DNA of 64,000 nucleotides from Actinostola sp. cb2023 (taxonomy: Eukaryota; Cnidaria; Anthozoa; Actiniaria; Actinostolidae). Shown in pieces: positions 24,283 through 35,327 of this stretch; position 1 is the first letter of the stretch, and every line of letters starts with the position of its first letter. The notes under the pieces were generated by a model that ran no database searches, was not told the origin of the DNA, and saw only the letters and a list, made by a program, of their open reading frames with translations. The translations under genes and the position numbers were made by a program. The stretch spans positions 62,001 to 126,000 of the forward strand of contig JAUJYZ010000218.1 of the NCBI GenBank assembly GCA_033675265.1. Direction: 5' to 3'.

Positions 24283-24489
24283 ATGGACGATTTTCCTTCG
24301 TTCCAAGTTGAATTTCTTGAGGAAATTTCAGATGAAAAACTATGCTTGTCTCTGGAGGAAGTTGAGTCCGAACAGAAAGTAAATGATAGCGTTCGCTTTG
24401 CGACACTAAATGACTACGAACTGCACGAAATAGTCAAGAAATTCGTAAGATCGAGAAATACAAGATGGTGTGTAAACATGTTTGAATAA
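24283..24489 (+). pseudogene. ORF fragment resembling the N-terminal segment of Crypton-derived (DUF3504-type) proteins
   Basis: A 68-residue ORF with an acidic start (MDDFPSFQVEFLEEISDEKL), then RFATLNDYELHEIVKKFVRS and NTRWCVNMFE. The pattern of a short acidic leader, an RFa..tD.El..iv segment and N-T-x-W-x-V-x-x-F-E resembles the domain preceding the tyrosine-recombinase-like region in many invertebrate Crypton-derived genes. No downstream catalytic part is seen. It abuts a perfect foldback at 24512-24689 and shares GAGGACAGAC motifs with it, so it is probably a fragment carried by a non-autonomous element. Confidence 0.35.
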
Positions 24490-24511
24490 TTTTTGTTATT
24501 GTAAAAAAAAA

Positions 24512-24689
24512 TTTGACATCACTTTTTTATGCGTCTGTCCTCTTATTGACGATAAATTTCGTCATAACATTGTCAAAGTAGTATGCGGATCCACTCGGCT
24601 GTCGCCTCGTGGATCCACACTACTTTGACAATGTTATGACGAAATTTATCGTCAATAAGAGGACAGACGCATAAAAAAGTGATGTCAAA
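24512..24689. mobile_element. Near-perfect foldback, 178 bp
   Basis: TTGACATCACTTTTTTATGC and its complement with arms of about 80 bp around a 16-bp GC-rich loop (CTCGGCTGTCGCCTCG). The arm motif AATAAGAGGACAGAC also occurs at 24211, upstream of the Crypton-like ORF. Confidence 0.85.
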
Positions 24690-24732
24690 TATATAGTTGA
24701 ACATTTTAAAATTGCAGTCTGGCTTCATGATA

Positions 24733-24923
24733 CAGCTAAACCTCCGCTTGCGACCACCCTTTTAAGCGACCACCTCTCCTAAGCGACCAGTTTTCCAAAA
24801 TACCAAAATTTCAGTTCCAAGTCAAATCACTACAGTTGGAATCTTTCGTAAGCGACCGCCTCTCGTAAGCGACCACAAAGCTTGACATTTTGGGTGGTCG
24901 ATTACGAGAGGTTCGATCGACTG
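24733..24923. mobile_element. pogo/Tigger-like MITE, TA target
   Basis: Flanked by TA; ends CAGCTAAACCTCCG and GAGGTTCGATCGACTG with internal TAAGCGACC motifs, characteristic of pogo-type MITEs. Confidence 0.7.
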
Positions 24924-25249
24924 TATTTATAAAGTATATTTTTCTTTTTCATGTGATAGACGTTGCCGGCGCGCAACACAAACACAACGCACCGATGAAG
25001 GCCATTGATTATGGACGAAACGTCTATCATGCAAAAGAAAGAAGTCAGAGACAAAACTGATATACTGTTGTTCGACTACAGGACCTTGTGCAACTAGTCA
25101 TTTTTTTTATTTTTTATTTTAACGGTTTGTGTTGGTCTTCCTTGCAAACTGTTAATTAAAACGTTATTGTAATGCGCGCTTCGTCATTTTATGGAACTGC
25201 GCAATAGAAATTGAAAAAATATTATTATTATCATGGAAATAAGCCACAA

Positions 25250-25657
25250 TAGTGTCGTTTTCATACGAGTGGGAAACCTACGGTACCGTGACACTCAAAT
25301 GGCTTCCTTTCGGAACCAATCAAAAAGCGTGCAGATGCATCTCACCCAATCACACTCTTTCAATACGGCACGGTACCGTAAAGGTGCGGACACACCGTGC
25401 AACATACCCTGCAACATGTATCAGTGTTGCAGCGTGTGTCCACCCCTGCAACATGTTGCACGCAATGTTGCAGAAGTAGAATCAAGTCCTACTTCTGCAA
25501 CATTGCGAGCAACAAATTACGTCGTATTAGCGCGCGCTAGTCAATTGCGAGCAATCAGTTTCATGGGTGGACACACGCTGCAATAAAATTGCCAGCAATG
25601 TTGCACGCAATGTTGCACCGTGTGTCCGCACCTTAACTTTTCCACTCATACGAACAT
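25250..25657. mobile_element. MITE-1 copy containing a nested TAA-target MITE
   Basis: Outer ends GTGTCGTTTTCATACGAGTG and CCACTCATACGAA. Intact copies read CCGTAACTTTTCC; here that site is split between 25381 and 25635 by another element. Confidence 0.8.
25383..25634. mobile_element. PIF/Harbinger-like MITE nested in MITE-1
   Basis: Inverted ends AGGTGCGGACACACCGTGCA and complement, TAA on both sides (a three-base TWA target as in PIF/Harbinger). The interior is full of GCAACATGTTGC and GCAATGTTGC palindromes. Confidence 0.78.
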
Positions 25658-25759
25658 AGTTATGTACAGCTATTTCAAAAAACGTTGATACTGAATATAG
25701 TGTACATGTATTCCAAGACCGAAATGCATTTTGGGATTCGTGTAATTTTGTCTAAAGTA

Positions 25760-25875
25760 ATATAAATAATCCCGTCTGGGCTCAGTATTTTTCAAATCCC
25801 GTCTGGGCTCAGTATTTTTTCTGAGTCTTTTTACGCTTGAAGAAACCTTACGAACTACATTACTAATAATAATTT
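25760..25875 (+). repeat. tRNA-related SINE fragment
   Basis: Contains AATCCCGTCTGGGCTCAGTA twice, then CTGAGTCTTTTTACGCTTGA and ACTACATTACTAATAAT, the same 3' portion as the SINE pair at 55679-55898. The tRNA-like promoter part is missing. Confidence 0.6.
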
Positions 25876-26052
25876 AGTTTATTTTTTGTGTATTCCGTCA
25901 GAAACAATATACTAGCTCCATATGGCGAACAAATCGCTGTATATTTACTTCTTATTTCAAAATGACGAGGCCCACAATGCCCTTTGGTCTTGGAATATAC
26001 TATTATTCAGTATGCAGTATTCAGTTTTCAACGTTTTTTGAAATAGCTGTAT

Positions 26053-26789
26053 ACCATGCTCGAGGATCCAGCGGTTTTTGTCCGCGCTCCGAAGTCACCG
26101 GCCGAAACAACCCGCTGGATAAATTACCTACTAGTACGAGTTCTGGGGCGTGATACGCTCTCAAACGGATTTAGTATAGCTCGCATTTCAGACCCTAAAG
26201 AAATGTCAAAAATGAAGTGGCAACTGAAGTCCAGATTGTTCATGCATAATGATATATACGCTGAAAACTCCGTATTCCATACTCGTGGTGCGTATTCTTT
26301 CAGTTGGCGGTACTTGTAGCTTCAAATCGTTTCTGGCCTCCCAATTCAAACAACACATTTACCAGCGCTAAGGATCGGATATCACAAGCAAAAATATCAA
26401 GCTTATGCCATATCCTGTCGGTAGCTGTGCAAATACATATCATTCCCCTTTTTTTTTTAACGATAATTAAACGCTTCGAGAACCATGAAGGTCCATGAAC
26501 TGTTCTGGCTTTAGGAAATCGATCCCGGGGAAATTCGAAAAACTAGAGTACGTGATCGATCGCATCACGCAAATGCATTTCTTTAAAACATCCGTCAACA
26601 TGGACGCTATCTTTGAAAATTATGGTCGAGTTTTGATTGGCCCTCTTTTTTACCCTCAAAAAGAGGGCCAATCAAAATCAAGATTCGTATCACGCCCCAG
26701 AACTCGTACTAGCAGGTAATTTATCCAGCGGGTTGTTTCGGCCGGTGACTTCGGAGCGCGGACAAAAACCGCTGGATCCTCGAGCATGG
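26053..26789. mobile_element. Foldback element with 105-bp arms
   Basis: Left arm 26053-26158 (CCATGCTCGAGGATCCAGCG .. GGGGCGTGATAC) pairs with the right arm 26683-26789. An inner hairpin (GGCCCTCTTTTT/AAAAAGAGGGCC) lies at 26639-26669. From 26790 to 27583 no feature is recognised. Confidence 0.85.
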
Positions 26790-27583
26790 CTGTATACAAG
26801 ATTAAACGTTTTTAAGAGGTAAAAGTCACACGTTTTCGAGTAAACGTTTTAATTAGAGAAAACGATAATTAAAAATCACATGAAGTCTGACATCTAAAAT
26901 GGGCCTTACACTCATGTCATGGTACTACTATCCCTCACATGTAGTACCATGACTACCAATGTCCCTTAATCTTTCTTTTAAAAGCCTCCATTGATAAAAC
27001 CTCAAATGATCAAGGTTACAATAGTATGAGAAACCATATTAGTGACTGCCTTTGATCTGAGGAGTTCAGTACACGAGATCCCAATAGTGATTATGTGCTA
27101 CGAATCTACATGCTTAACTCCCATACAGTATATAAAGTGGTGGGGATGCTCATCGGAAACTTTGAAAATGACCCCTAAAAGGTACCTGCGTCTCTTCCAA
27201 GTGGGCGTGGCATTAAATCATTTTCACCCCAAAGAGGTACCAAATCAAAACGAATAAGTATATTAATTCCTTTGAATTTTGCGGTTAATTTTCCACGCCT
27301 CAGAAGCTCCGCAAAACAAATATTAGGGGATCCAAAGTTAAAATATGCAACTGTCATTATTTTATTTGCCGACACCCCAAGAGGTACCGACTCGGTGTCT
27401 TGGATCCTTCTCAATCTGAAACCCCCTAGGTGGTACCAAATCAAGGATATGGACCCCCTAAAAGGCACAGAGTATCCCCACCAATTTATAATGGGTTCAA
27501 AAGACAGAAGGGACAATCTATATCATGTCCACTTTTTGTATGGGATACCTGTGGTGGGGGATAATAGCCGTGGGAGACTAATG

Positions 27584-27715
27584 CCGTGTTTACACTTGAG
27601 CACTTTACCAAGACACAAATCAGAAAGGTTAACCGCTCAAGAAACAATAGTTTTCTAATTTTTACCAAGGTTCGGTAACTCGTTTAATTCAGTAAACCAC
27701 CAAGTGTAAACACGG
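27584..27715. mobile_element. MITE with CCGTGTTTACACTTG ends
   Basis: CCGTGTTTACACTTGAGC and AAGTGTAAACACGG enclose 132 bp. Around it, ATACCTGTGGTGGGGG (27545) and its complement (27755) form an outer inverted pair, so the MITE sits in the centre of a larger hairpin. Confidence 0.75.
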
Positions 27716-27759
27716 ACTAAGTCGAGGGAGAGGAACGCTCCCATGGCTAATAACCCCCA

Positions 27760-27998
27760 CCACAGGTATCCCAATATCCACAGGTATCCCAATATCCACA
27801 GGTATCCCAATATCCACAGGTATCCCAATATCCACAGGTATCCCAATATCCACAGGTATCCCAATATCCACAGGTATCCCAATATCCACAGGTATCCCAA
27901 TATCCACAGGTATCCCAATATCCACAGGTAACCCAATATCCACAGGTATCCCAATATCCACAGGTAACCCAATATCCACAGGTATCCCAATATCCTCA
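27760..27998 (+). repeat. 18-bp minisatellite (TATCCCAATATCCACAGG)n, about 13 copies
   Basis: Highly uniform array just downstream of the dsRBD gene. Each unit contains CAG/GTA. No gene is read from it. Confidence 0.93.
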
Positions 27999-28119
27999 GA
28001 TCAAAAGAAGAGGCTACAAGTAGCTTAGTTCAAAAGACAGAAAGGACCATCATGTCCACTTTTGTCTCAACCACTTCTCATGTATCTTTAAAAAGCATAA
28101 ACATCATCTGAGTAAACAT

Positions 28120-30282
28120 CTACAGTGTCCCTCCCTTACAGAAGACTACAGGGGACTGGTCAATAGCGCTAGAAGCAGGCTTGAAAGCAATTCTCTTGGC
28201 AGGAACATGCAGGGACAAATTAGTGCACTTAATGTTATCAAGCATTGCCGCAGCTGCTGAGCGCTTGGCTTCTTTCTTGGAGCGCCCTGTACCAGCGGCT
28301 ATCAAGCTGCCGACATGGACTTTGGTTTCGAATTGTCGTTGGTGCGGAGGACCAATAGGCTGGTTAAATTCATATTCTGGACTTTGTAAACCCTTCTTTG
28401 CTATGGCCTCTTGTAGTTGTCCAACCGTGTTGTTGTGAGAAGATAAAGCAGCCTTGGAGCTTCTATTCTGTTGAGGAATATTATAATAATTTATTGCATT
28501 AGCGAGGCCTTATACAACTCGGATAGGTGTGAAGAAAGCTGTGTAGCAGGCAACAATTGCATTAGCTGATCAAAAGATACTTCATCTGATTAAGGTGACT
28601 CCATTATAATTCTCGGCGCACTCGTCTATGACAAACTTTGGGTCATAACTTCCTCTACTTTTATGCAATTACCATAAAACATTGGCAACTATTATAGCTA
28701 TCATTCACCTATAATACAATACAATTCCATTGCACTGCACTGCAGTACATTTTTTTAAATAATATTAGAACTTACAATGTAAGTAAACTCAATGTTTTGG
28801 ATAAAATTGGATCTTGCGAAAAATTTGTCCATTTTTTTTGGATGAAAGTTTTGGAATCACTTTAGATTGACATAATTCATAACCTGACCAAGTTTTAGCA
28901 AAATCGTTGGAGCTAAAGCAATCATTGGTGCTAATTTCAGTGCTTAATTTTGGTGGTCTTCATGAGGCCATGCTTATGTACATGTAGGTTCGACTGTATT
29001 TAAATTTGGGAGCCATTTTTTGCATTCGGTCTATAAATACACCGACTTGGGTTTTAGATATTTCATACTGGTAGTACCCCACATACAAATAGTGATGGCT
29101 AGCATCAAACACGTACACAATGTACAGTATATACCCTGCAACTATATCAAGCTCTTATAGCCAACTATCTGTATATAGCTAATTGCATAATCATTGTCGG
29201 GTTGAAAATCATGAAAGCTATGACCAAAAGGAATTCTGGGAAATTAAAACTCTCAAATACCACCGTCAAATGATCGACCTTTTTATCCAGACTTGTAGGA
29301 TCTTAGTTAAATAGCTCATATACCTTCATAACTACGAGAACATTGAATATATCTGTATGTAATGCAGGTCATGAACTGATTTCCCATCCATCCTTGCGGT
29401 CTCAGCTTCTATGATTTATGATTTTCAACCCGACAACGATTATGCAATTAACTATATATCTGTATAATGAAGCAATAAAATACAATAATTTCTATTGCTA
29501 TGTACATACATAATGTACATGTACACTATACAGTGGTGGGATAGTTAGAGTTATGTTCATATGAGTGGAAAGTAGTTACGGTAATGTTCATGCTGTGCCA
29601 TGACTGTGCCATGTCCCAGCATTCTGATTGGTTGCACAATGATTTTGCATGTTGTACGTGATTGGTTGAATAGATGTCTTTGATTCCGTACCGTGACCGT
29701 AACTCCGTACCGGTTTCCCACTCATATGAAAACGATTCTATGTACATGTATGTGTACACCTACATGTAAATACAGTCGAACCTTCCGTAAGCGAGAGGTT
29801 CCAACTATAGTGATTTGACTTGGAACTGAACTTTTTGTATTTTGGGAAACTGATCGCATACGAGAGGTGGTTGCTTACGAGAGTGGTCGCAACCGGAGGT
29901 TCAACTGTATTATTAATACTATTCCAATTAATATACTTACAAACAGATGGTGTTTATATGTATCTGAATCTTTTAATTTAATCAGTGTATCAGCTGCTGC
30001 AGCGTGTTTGGCTTTCTTCTTCGTTGGCTCCTTCCCTTGACCAGTAACAGTCCCCACCGTACAGGTCATCACAAACTCTCTATCATGCAATGCTCCTGAC
30101 ACAGTCACAGTCTCAAACTTTGCTTCCTCTCCCATACGCATAGAAAGCTCCATCAGCTCACTCACTGGAGTCTTAGTTTGTTGGGGGACGGGAGGGAGGG
30201 GACCTACTAGTGGCATAGCACTAGCATCATCTGTGACTGGTGCTACACAAGGAAGAAGCGAAATCGAAGGATATGCGGCCAT
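28120..30282 (-). CDS. Protein with two double-stranded-RNA-binding domains (PRKRA/TARBP2/Loquacious-like)
   Basis: Two minus-strand exons, 29941-30282 and 28120-28467, join in phase 0 to give 229 residues. The start ATG at 30282-30280 lies in AAGATGGCC, a good Kozak context. dsRBD1 is about residues 37-105: KTPVSELMELSMRMGEE at the start and GQGKEPTKKKAKHAAAADTL at the end, the latter being the basic KKxAKxxAA helix that contacts the RNA phosphates. dsRBD2 is about residues 126-190: NTVGQLQEAIAKKGLQSPEY, then GTGRSKKEAKRSAAAAMLDN. No kinase, helicase or deaminase domain is seen, so it resembles Dicer-partner proteins such as TARBP2, PRKRA and Loquacious. A third dsRBD, usual in that group, is absent. 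A possible splice donor (TTCT/GTAAGG near 28138) could lead to a further exon, but none was found on the minus strand down to about 26900. Exact orthology is not settled. Confidence 0.85.
29180..29451. mobile_element. Foldback MITE in the dsRBD gene intron
   Basis: AATTGCATAATCATTGTCGG and its complement, continuing through GTTGAAAATCAT. A partial relative (AATTGCATAAAAGTTGTCGG) is at 53916. Confidence 0.75.
29547..29739. mobile_element. MITE-1, full copy in the dsRBD gene intron
   Basis: Ends AGAGTTATGTTCATATGAGT and ACTCATATGAAAACGATTCT, about 190 bp, diverged. Confidence 0.75.
29773..29907. mobile_element. pogo/Tigger-like MITE, TA target
   Basis: TA flanks; CAGTCGAACCTTCCGTAAGC and GGAGGTTCAACTG, 135 bp, ending 34 bp downstream of exon 1 of the dsRBD gene on its strand. 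Confidence 0.75.
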
Positions 30283-30711
30283 CTTGTTTTGGTTCGAAGC
30301 AGTTTAGGACCTATAACGTGTTAAACGATGCGATTTTGTTTTCACAAATACGTCTTTTACATAGAAGGACAATGTATGTAACTGTTTAGATGGGTATTTG
30401 TATAGAAAACATATTCTTAGATAAGACATAAGCTTACACTACAGAACACAATTGCAAAATAAACATTCATGAACAATCGACTTTTAGGGAGAAACTTTGA
30501 ACTGTTGAACCGGTTTTGATGGATTTACTATAATCAAAAGGCTTACCTTTAGAATTCTAATTTAATTCCATAGCAAGATCCCTTGAAAAAACGGAGAAAA
30601 CAACACTAACATTCGAAATTACATTCTGAAGGCATCCGCCATTGACAACCATTGACATCGCACGTTTTTCAATCGATACACAGGGAACCCGTGAATCCAC
30701 AGGGAGCCCAA

Positions 30712-30775
30712 GCTCATTCTCGTACCCAGAGCTCCTCGGTCGGTCGTTCCTTCGAGGAGGTCTGGGTACGAGAAT
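30712..30775. repeat. Hairpin with CACAGG-family end
   Basis: CATTCTCGTACCCAGA pairs with TCTGGGTACGAGAATG around a CCTCG-rich centre; CACAGGGAGCCCAAGC lies at its left edge (30700). Confidence 0.65.
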
Positions 30776-31159
30776 GGGCCCAAGCTCAATGGAATTTTGT
30801 CTGCGCATGCGCGCACAGAATAAAAATAAATATAAACTCAATAAGCCAAGTCAGAGTTTAAGGATTACCGTGATTCCTGGAACCGAATCGGGATAAAATG
30901 TGTCCGAAGTGACTTTTTCTCCCATGTCTCTTGTATTTTTGCCGAGTTTTCTAGGAGCATTTTACACTACTTTTTCTGTACTAATAAAGTATTTTCCCTG
31001 TTTACTAGTCACATACAACTGCAAGGTAACTCTAACAGCGCTTATATGTTCATTTGAATACGATAGTCCACTGAAAAACGTAGTTTAAAGGGGCCTGATG
31101 TCACGGATCGTGGTCGAGGTGGCCTGGGCACTAATTAACCGAAATCTTGAATTCGGTCA

Positions 31160-31720
31160 ACGGTGGACTTAGTCTCCCTCGCAGCCGTGCTAAGTGTCGT
31201 CACGCAACGCTCTCTCCCCTCAGACACGGCTGCTTACCCAAGCTAAACATTCCGTTCCAATTGTAAGTGTTTAGCCAATCATATCAAGTTATTCGATATT
31301 CATGTTCACTGGTTGTCAACAACTCGACACACCCAGGCTCATGTTTCGTTGTTTATTTACGTAAGAACATTGCAAAGTTAGGAAACGAATTCACATACAC
31401 GATTTACTAGTCTTCCTGGCAGCCGTGTTTAGTGTATTGGTTTAGTGTATTGCCCAGTTAAACTCTTTGATACTCGTTCATATGAAATTATTTCGCTGCA
31501 AGGCAAAACGCTTCGTCAATGGACGTCATCTTGTTTGTCACTGGTCTTTGGTATGTTCGGTATGGCGCGAACCTTGGCCTGTTTTCGGGCAAAGAGCTCT
31601 GATTGGCTAATTCTGTGGAACGGAATGTTTAGCTTGGGTAAGCAGCCGTGTCTTGAGGGGAGAGAGCGTTGCGTGACGACACTTAGCACGGCTGCGAGGG
31701 AGACTACGGTGGACTAAAAT
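31160..31720. mobile_element. Foldback nested in the 3.5-kb element
   Basis: AGTCTCCCTCGCAGCCGTGC .. AAGCTAAACATTCCGTTCC (31170-31260) pairs with 31617-31708. The loop is about 360 bp. Confidence 0.82.
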
Positions 31721-32127
31721 CAAGTTCAATGGGAGAGATGTGTGAAGCGGTTCAAATCTTTGAAATAAGTTGTATTTCATCGTCCTTTACACAGTGTAAC
31801 CAATAATTTTGTTCTTCTACAATATTAATTATATTCGTTGGGAAGCTTGTGGCTACCCTGCTAGCAGAGTTTCCTCTTTGGTCAATGGTTTTGTATTTAT
31901 CTTTTGCTGTATAGGCTTTTGCTTCTGTTTCTTGATCGTCCGAGAGTAAACTCTGCCAGGATTCGCCACATTTCTCGTTGAGCATGCGCGACGGTTTCTT
32001 CCAAATTCTTGGATGATAGAAACTGGTTTAAACCGGTTTACAGGCGCACGCATAAAATAAACATGTTTCATCTGGCTATAAATGAGCCCACGGTATGCGC
32101 ACGCAGAGTCTAATGATTTGTCGATGC

Positions 32128-33195
32128 AAGGGCACTAGAACCGAACATTTGGGTTGATTTGCTTAGTTGTTCTTTGAATAATTGGTTTGATAATAAATAT
32201 AGCACTACTTAGCTGAAATCCTGCATTGATAAGTCCTATTTTGCTGCTAATAAGCGTCTTGAATGTCCACGTACAACATACGATCTTTCAGCCGTTTGAA
32301 TCGGTTGTTTACGCTATCAGGCTTTACCGCTGTACTAGCGTACCAGGCACCGCCGGCGTCTGTTAACCATTTAAAATATGCTTACTTAATAAGTTAATGC
32401 GATTCGCCTTCCGCACCCTAAATAAACCATCACAAATAACTTGAACTCTTTGCTAAAGCAGCTTTAGCCTTGTACAAAACGTATTTTCCAGCCTATTGTT
32501 TTTGCCGCTCAATACGCGCATTCGTAAAAAATATCCTCTTAAAATGCATGTTTAGTAGTCTTTAATAATACAAAACAGGATTCGGGTTCCAAAAGAGAAA
32601 GAAAGCAAAAATGAAAGAACAAATACTATTATTGAATAGAGAGATTTTTGGCAGTTAGTTGAACGATATGACCTCCACAACAGAGCGTCACAGCAGGATT
32701 GCATTTTAATACGAATCTGTCATCGTGTTACAAAAACCGAGCCTAACGAAGTCTGCCTTCGGGACACGTTTGTTCACTGGGCCGAAGTCAAATCTGTCAT
32801 CGCTATGTAAACAAACTGCCCTAGGTACTGCCAAAGTAATCCAATTATACGAGCAGACGGATGAACAAAGGAACCAAGGTTTGTTTCCTACCCCTTCTAT
32901 TTTAGGGTGCGGAAGGCGAATCGCATTAACTTATTAAGTAAGCATATTTTAAATGGTTAACAGACGCCGGCGGTGCCTGGTACGCTAGTACAGCGGTAAA
33001 GCCTGATAGCGTAAACAACCGATTCAAACGGCTGAAAGATCGTATGTTGTACGTGGACATTCAAGACGCTTATTAGCAGCAAAATAGGACTTATCAATGC
33101 AGGATTTCAGCTAAGTAGTGCTATATTTATTATCAAACCAATTATTCAAAGAACAACTAAGCAAATCAACCCAAATTTTCGGTTCTAGTGCCCTT
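32128..33195. mobile_element. Foldback with about 300-bp arms nested in the 3.5-kb element
   Basis: AAGGGCACTAGAACCGAA at 32128 pairs with the complement ending at 33195. The arms, 32128-32423 and 32901-33195, are almost identical over their whole length and end at GGGTGCGGAAGGCGAATC. High arm identity suggests recent origin or gene conversion. Confidence 0.88.
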
Positions 33196-34336
33196 GGACA
33201 GACAACGGATCAGATTTGCAATGTTGACTTCCGGTTATTACATTACATTGTTCTTCGTCCAATCAGCATTTCGCCCAAAATACGGGCGACCAACACAACT
33301 TCTGTGTAGGATTGGTGTCAGGCCCACCTTTTCCCCTTACGCCCGCCCCAGTCCTCCTCTCCCCCTCCTATCCCCCTTTGGGCCTGAAACTCAGGTTATA
33401 GTCGTATCGACGGTTGGACTCGCACTTTGAGGTTGATCGAAGCGAGCTATTCTCACAAGGTTTGTTTCGTAATTGTTTTGAGATTTCCTCACAGTTTATA
33501 TGTTCTAATGGGGATCTAATTTGCTGTCATATTCTGAATGTTCTGTGCGAACTAGTTTATTATAAAAGAATAAAAGGCCACAGCATTTGTAAGTTTCACT
33601 GTGACGACTTGTTGATTCAGTGATATTTGACAGCTTGAAGGACATCATTTAAACAAAGCTTCTGTTGAACTGGACTATACTATATAAATATCTGCAGTAA
33701 TATTTATTTATTTGATCGGCTTTGGCACCAGTATCGGCTTTAGGCTTTCAAACCGTTTGTGATTGTTATTGTTATTGTTATGGTTTTTAACGCGCATGCG
33801 TCGGCGTGACATTGCCCCTTTAAAATCGCCCACAAGCTTACCAATCTCTAAGCGGATTGGGCTTCCTGTGTCAACTGAACGATCGTCAGTTTCACAACGT
33901 TTGGATTTCGCTTTTAAATCATGTCTTTGTGTCGATTCTTGGCAATTTTTTCAGAAAATAATAAAGATTATGAGTTGTTTATCACTTTGTGCTATTAGTT
34001 GTCTCAAAAAAGTATCAAAAAGTTGTGTTTTGGGGCCGTAGATTGGCCACAGTTCTCACGGCTTCACTACGTCCCGACTACGTGTATAACGAAGGGCATT
34101 TTTATCGTAAAATAGAATTTGATTAACAAATCACACATGAGGTTGAATTAAGAAGACCTTTATGCATACCTTGGAGTATTTTCTCGGCAAAAATCGTATT
34201 CTAAGAGATGAAAATTGCACCTAGAAAACTCGGCAAAAATACAAGAGACATGGGAGAAAAAGTCACTTCTGACACATTTTATCCCGATTCGGTTCCAGGA
34301 ATCACGGTAATCCTTAAACTCTGACTTGGCTTATAT

Positions 34337-34649
34337 ATTGCCCTATACCATTATGACGTAACGGCTTATTTATTAGGGGGACAGAATCGTGAAGAACAAT
34401 AGAAATTTGAACTAAATCTGCTCTGCTGAGGTTCGCTTGATTTCAAAATTTCCAGATACTAAATCGATGCTTTTCCCACAATATTTACTGTGGTTGGTGA
34501 CTTTTATCGCTTTCAGACGGTCTGTAACTAATGCATTTATTTGGGAAATCCTTTGTGTTGTTGCTGTTTTGGCCCCCTCTAGCGACCATGATCCTTAGCG
34601 TTTAAACAATAGATTGTTTTGATGTGACGTCATAGTGATATAGGGCAAT
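34337..34649. mobile_element. MITE with ATTGCCCTATACCA ends, copy 2
   Basis: Same family as 22707-23028, about 90 percent alike by eye, inserted directly beside the right end of the 3.5-kb element. Confidence 0.85.
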
Positions 34650-34749
34650 TGTGAGCCATTTTGCTGGCAGGGACAGCGCAGTGTTGAAAACTTGTTTGGT
34701 GATCGTCTACGAATTACTAATGTAGTTTGCCCCTCGAGACCTCCCATAT

Positions 34750-35062
34750 TACGCGCGCTTTCCCAGAGTTACCCACAATTCTTTACGATTCCGCACGCGC
34801 AAGCGAGGTCATGGGATACACATATTTATAATTGATCATGTATTGAGGAAAACATGACTTTTGTAACTACCGTATCAAGAACAGGAAAAAACTGTTTTCT
34901 TTGCTTGAGAATTTGCATCTATCTTGTAATTCTTCTTACGCACTTTTAACTTTAAAGTCTAAGTTTTCTACTGAATTTCTTCATTCTCTCTTAATCTATT
35001 TTGTACCCTGACCTCGCTTGCGCGCGCAGAATCCTGAAGAATTCTGGGAAACTATGAAAAGG
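34750..35062. repeat. Inverted repeat with GCGCAAGCGAGGTCA arms
   Basis: CGCACGCGCAAGCGAGGTCA near 34792 pairs with TGACCTCGCTTGCGCGCGCA near 35009; CCCAGAGTTACCCACAATTC and AATTCTGGGAAACT extend it. An (ATT)n tract follows at 35235-35360. From 35361 to 36049 I see nothing coding. Confidence 0.6.
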
Positions 35063-35278
35063 TGCATATATAAAACAAAGATATTCCATTTCGCCGTGCG
35101 TCTGTACTCTTATAAATGTACAGATGACGACGTCAAAATGCGCCGCGAGAACAAAAAAGTACGCCACGAGCCAGAATTCGTCATTTTGATGTAATCTGTG
35201 CATCTATAAATGGAATCCATGCCTTAATAATGAAGTTTATTAATATTATTATTATTATTATTATTATTATTGTTATTA

Positions 35279-35327
<49 letters not shown>

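Larger units (their letters stand above)
30843..34331. mobile_element. 3.5-kb inverted-repeat element with 110-bp ends and nested foldbacks
   Basis: Left arm 30843-30957 (TAAGCCAAGTCAGAGTTTAA .. CGGGATAAAATGTGTC) is the complement of the right arm 34219-34331. Between them are at least two further foldbacks (31160-31720 and 32128-33195). No transposase frame is recognised in the interior, so this is a non-autonomous shell or a strongly decayed element. The remaining interior holds nothing I can name. Confidence 0.7.

Noticed and set aside
27655..27990. Frames with GYLWIL and VDIGIP repeats downstream of the dsRBD gene
   Set aside because: Product of an 18-bp minisatellite; no exon-like flanks, not a third domain of the dsRBD protein.
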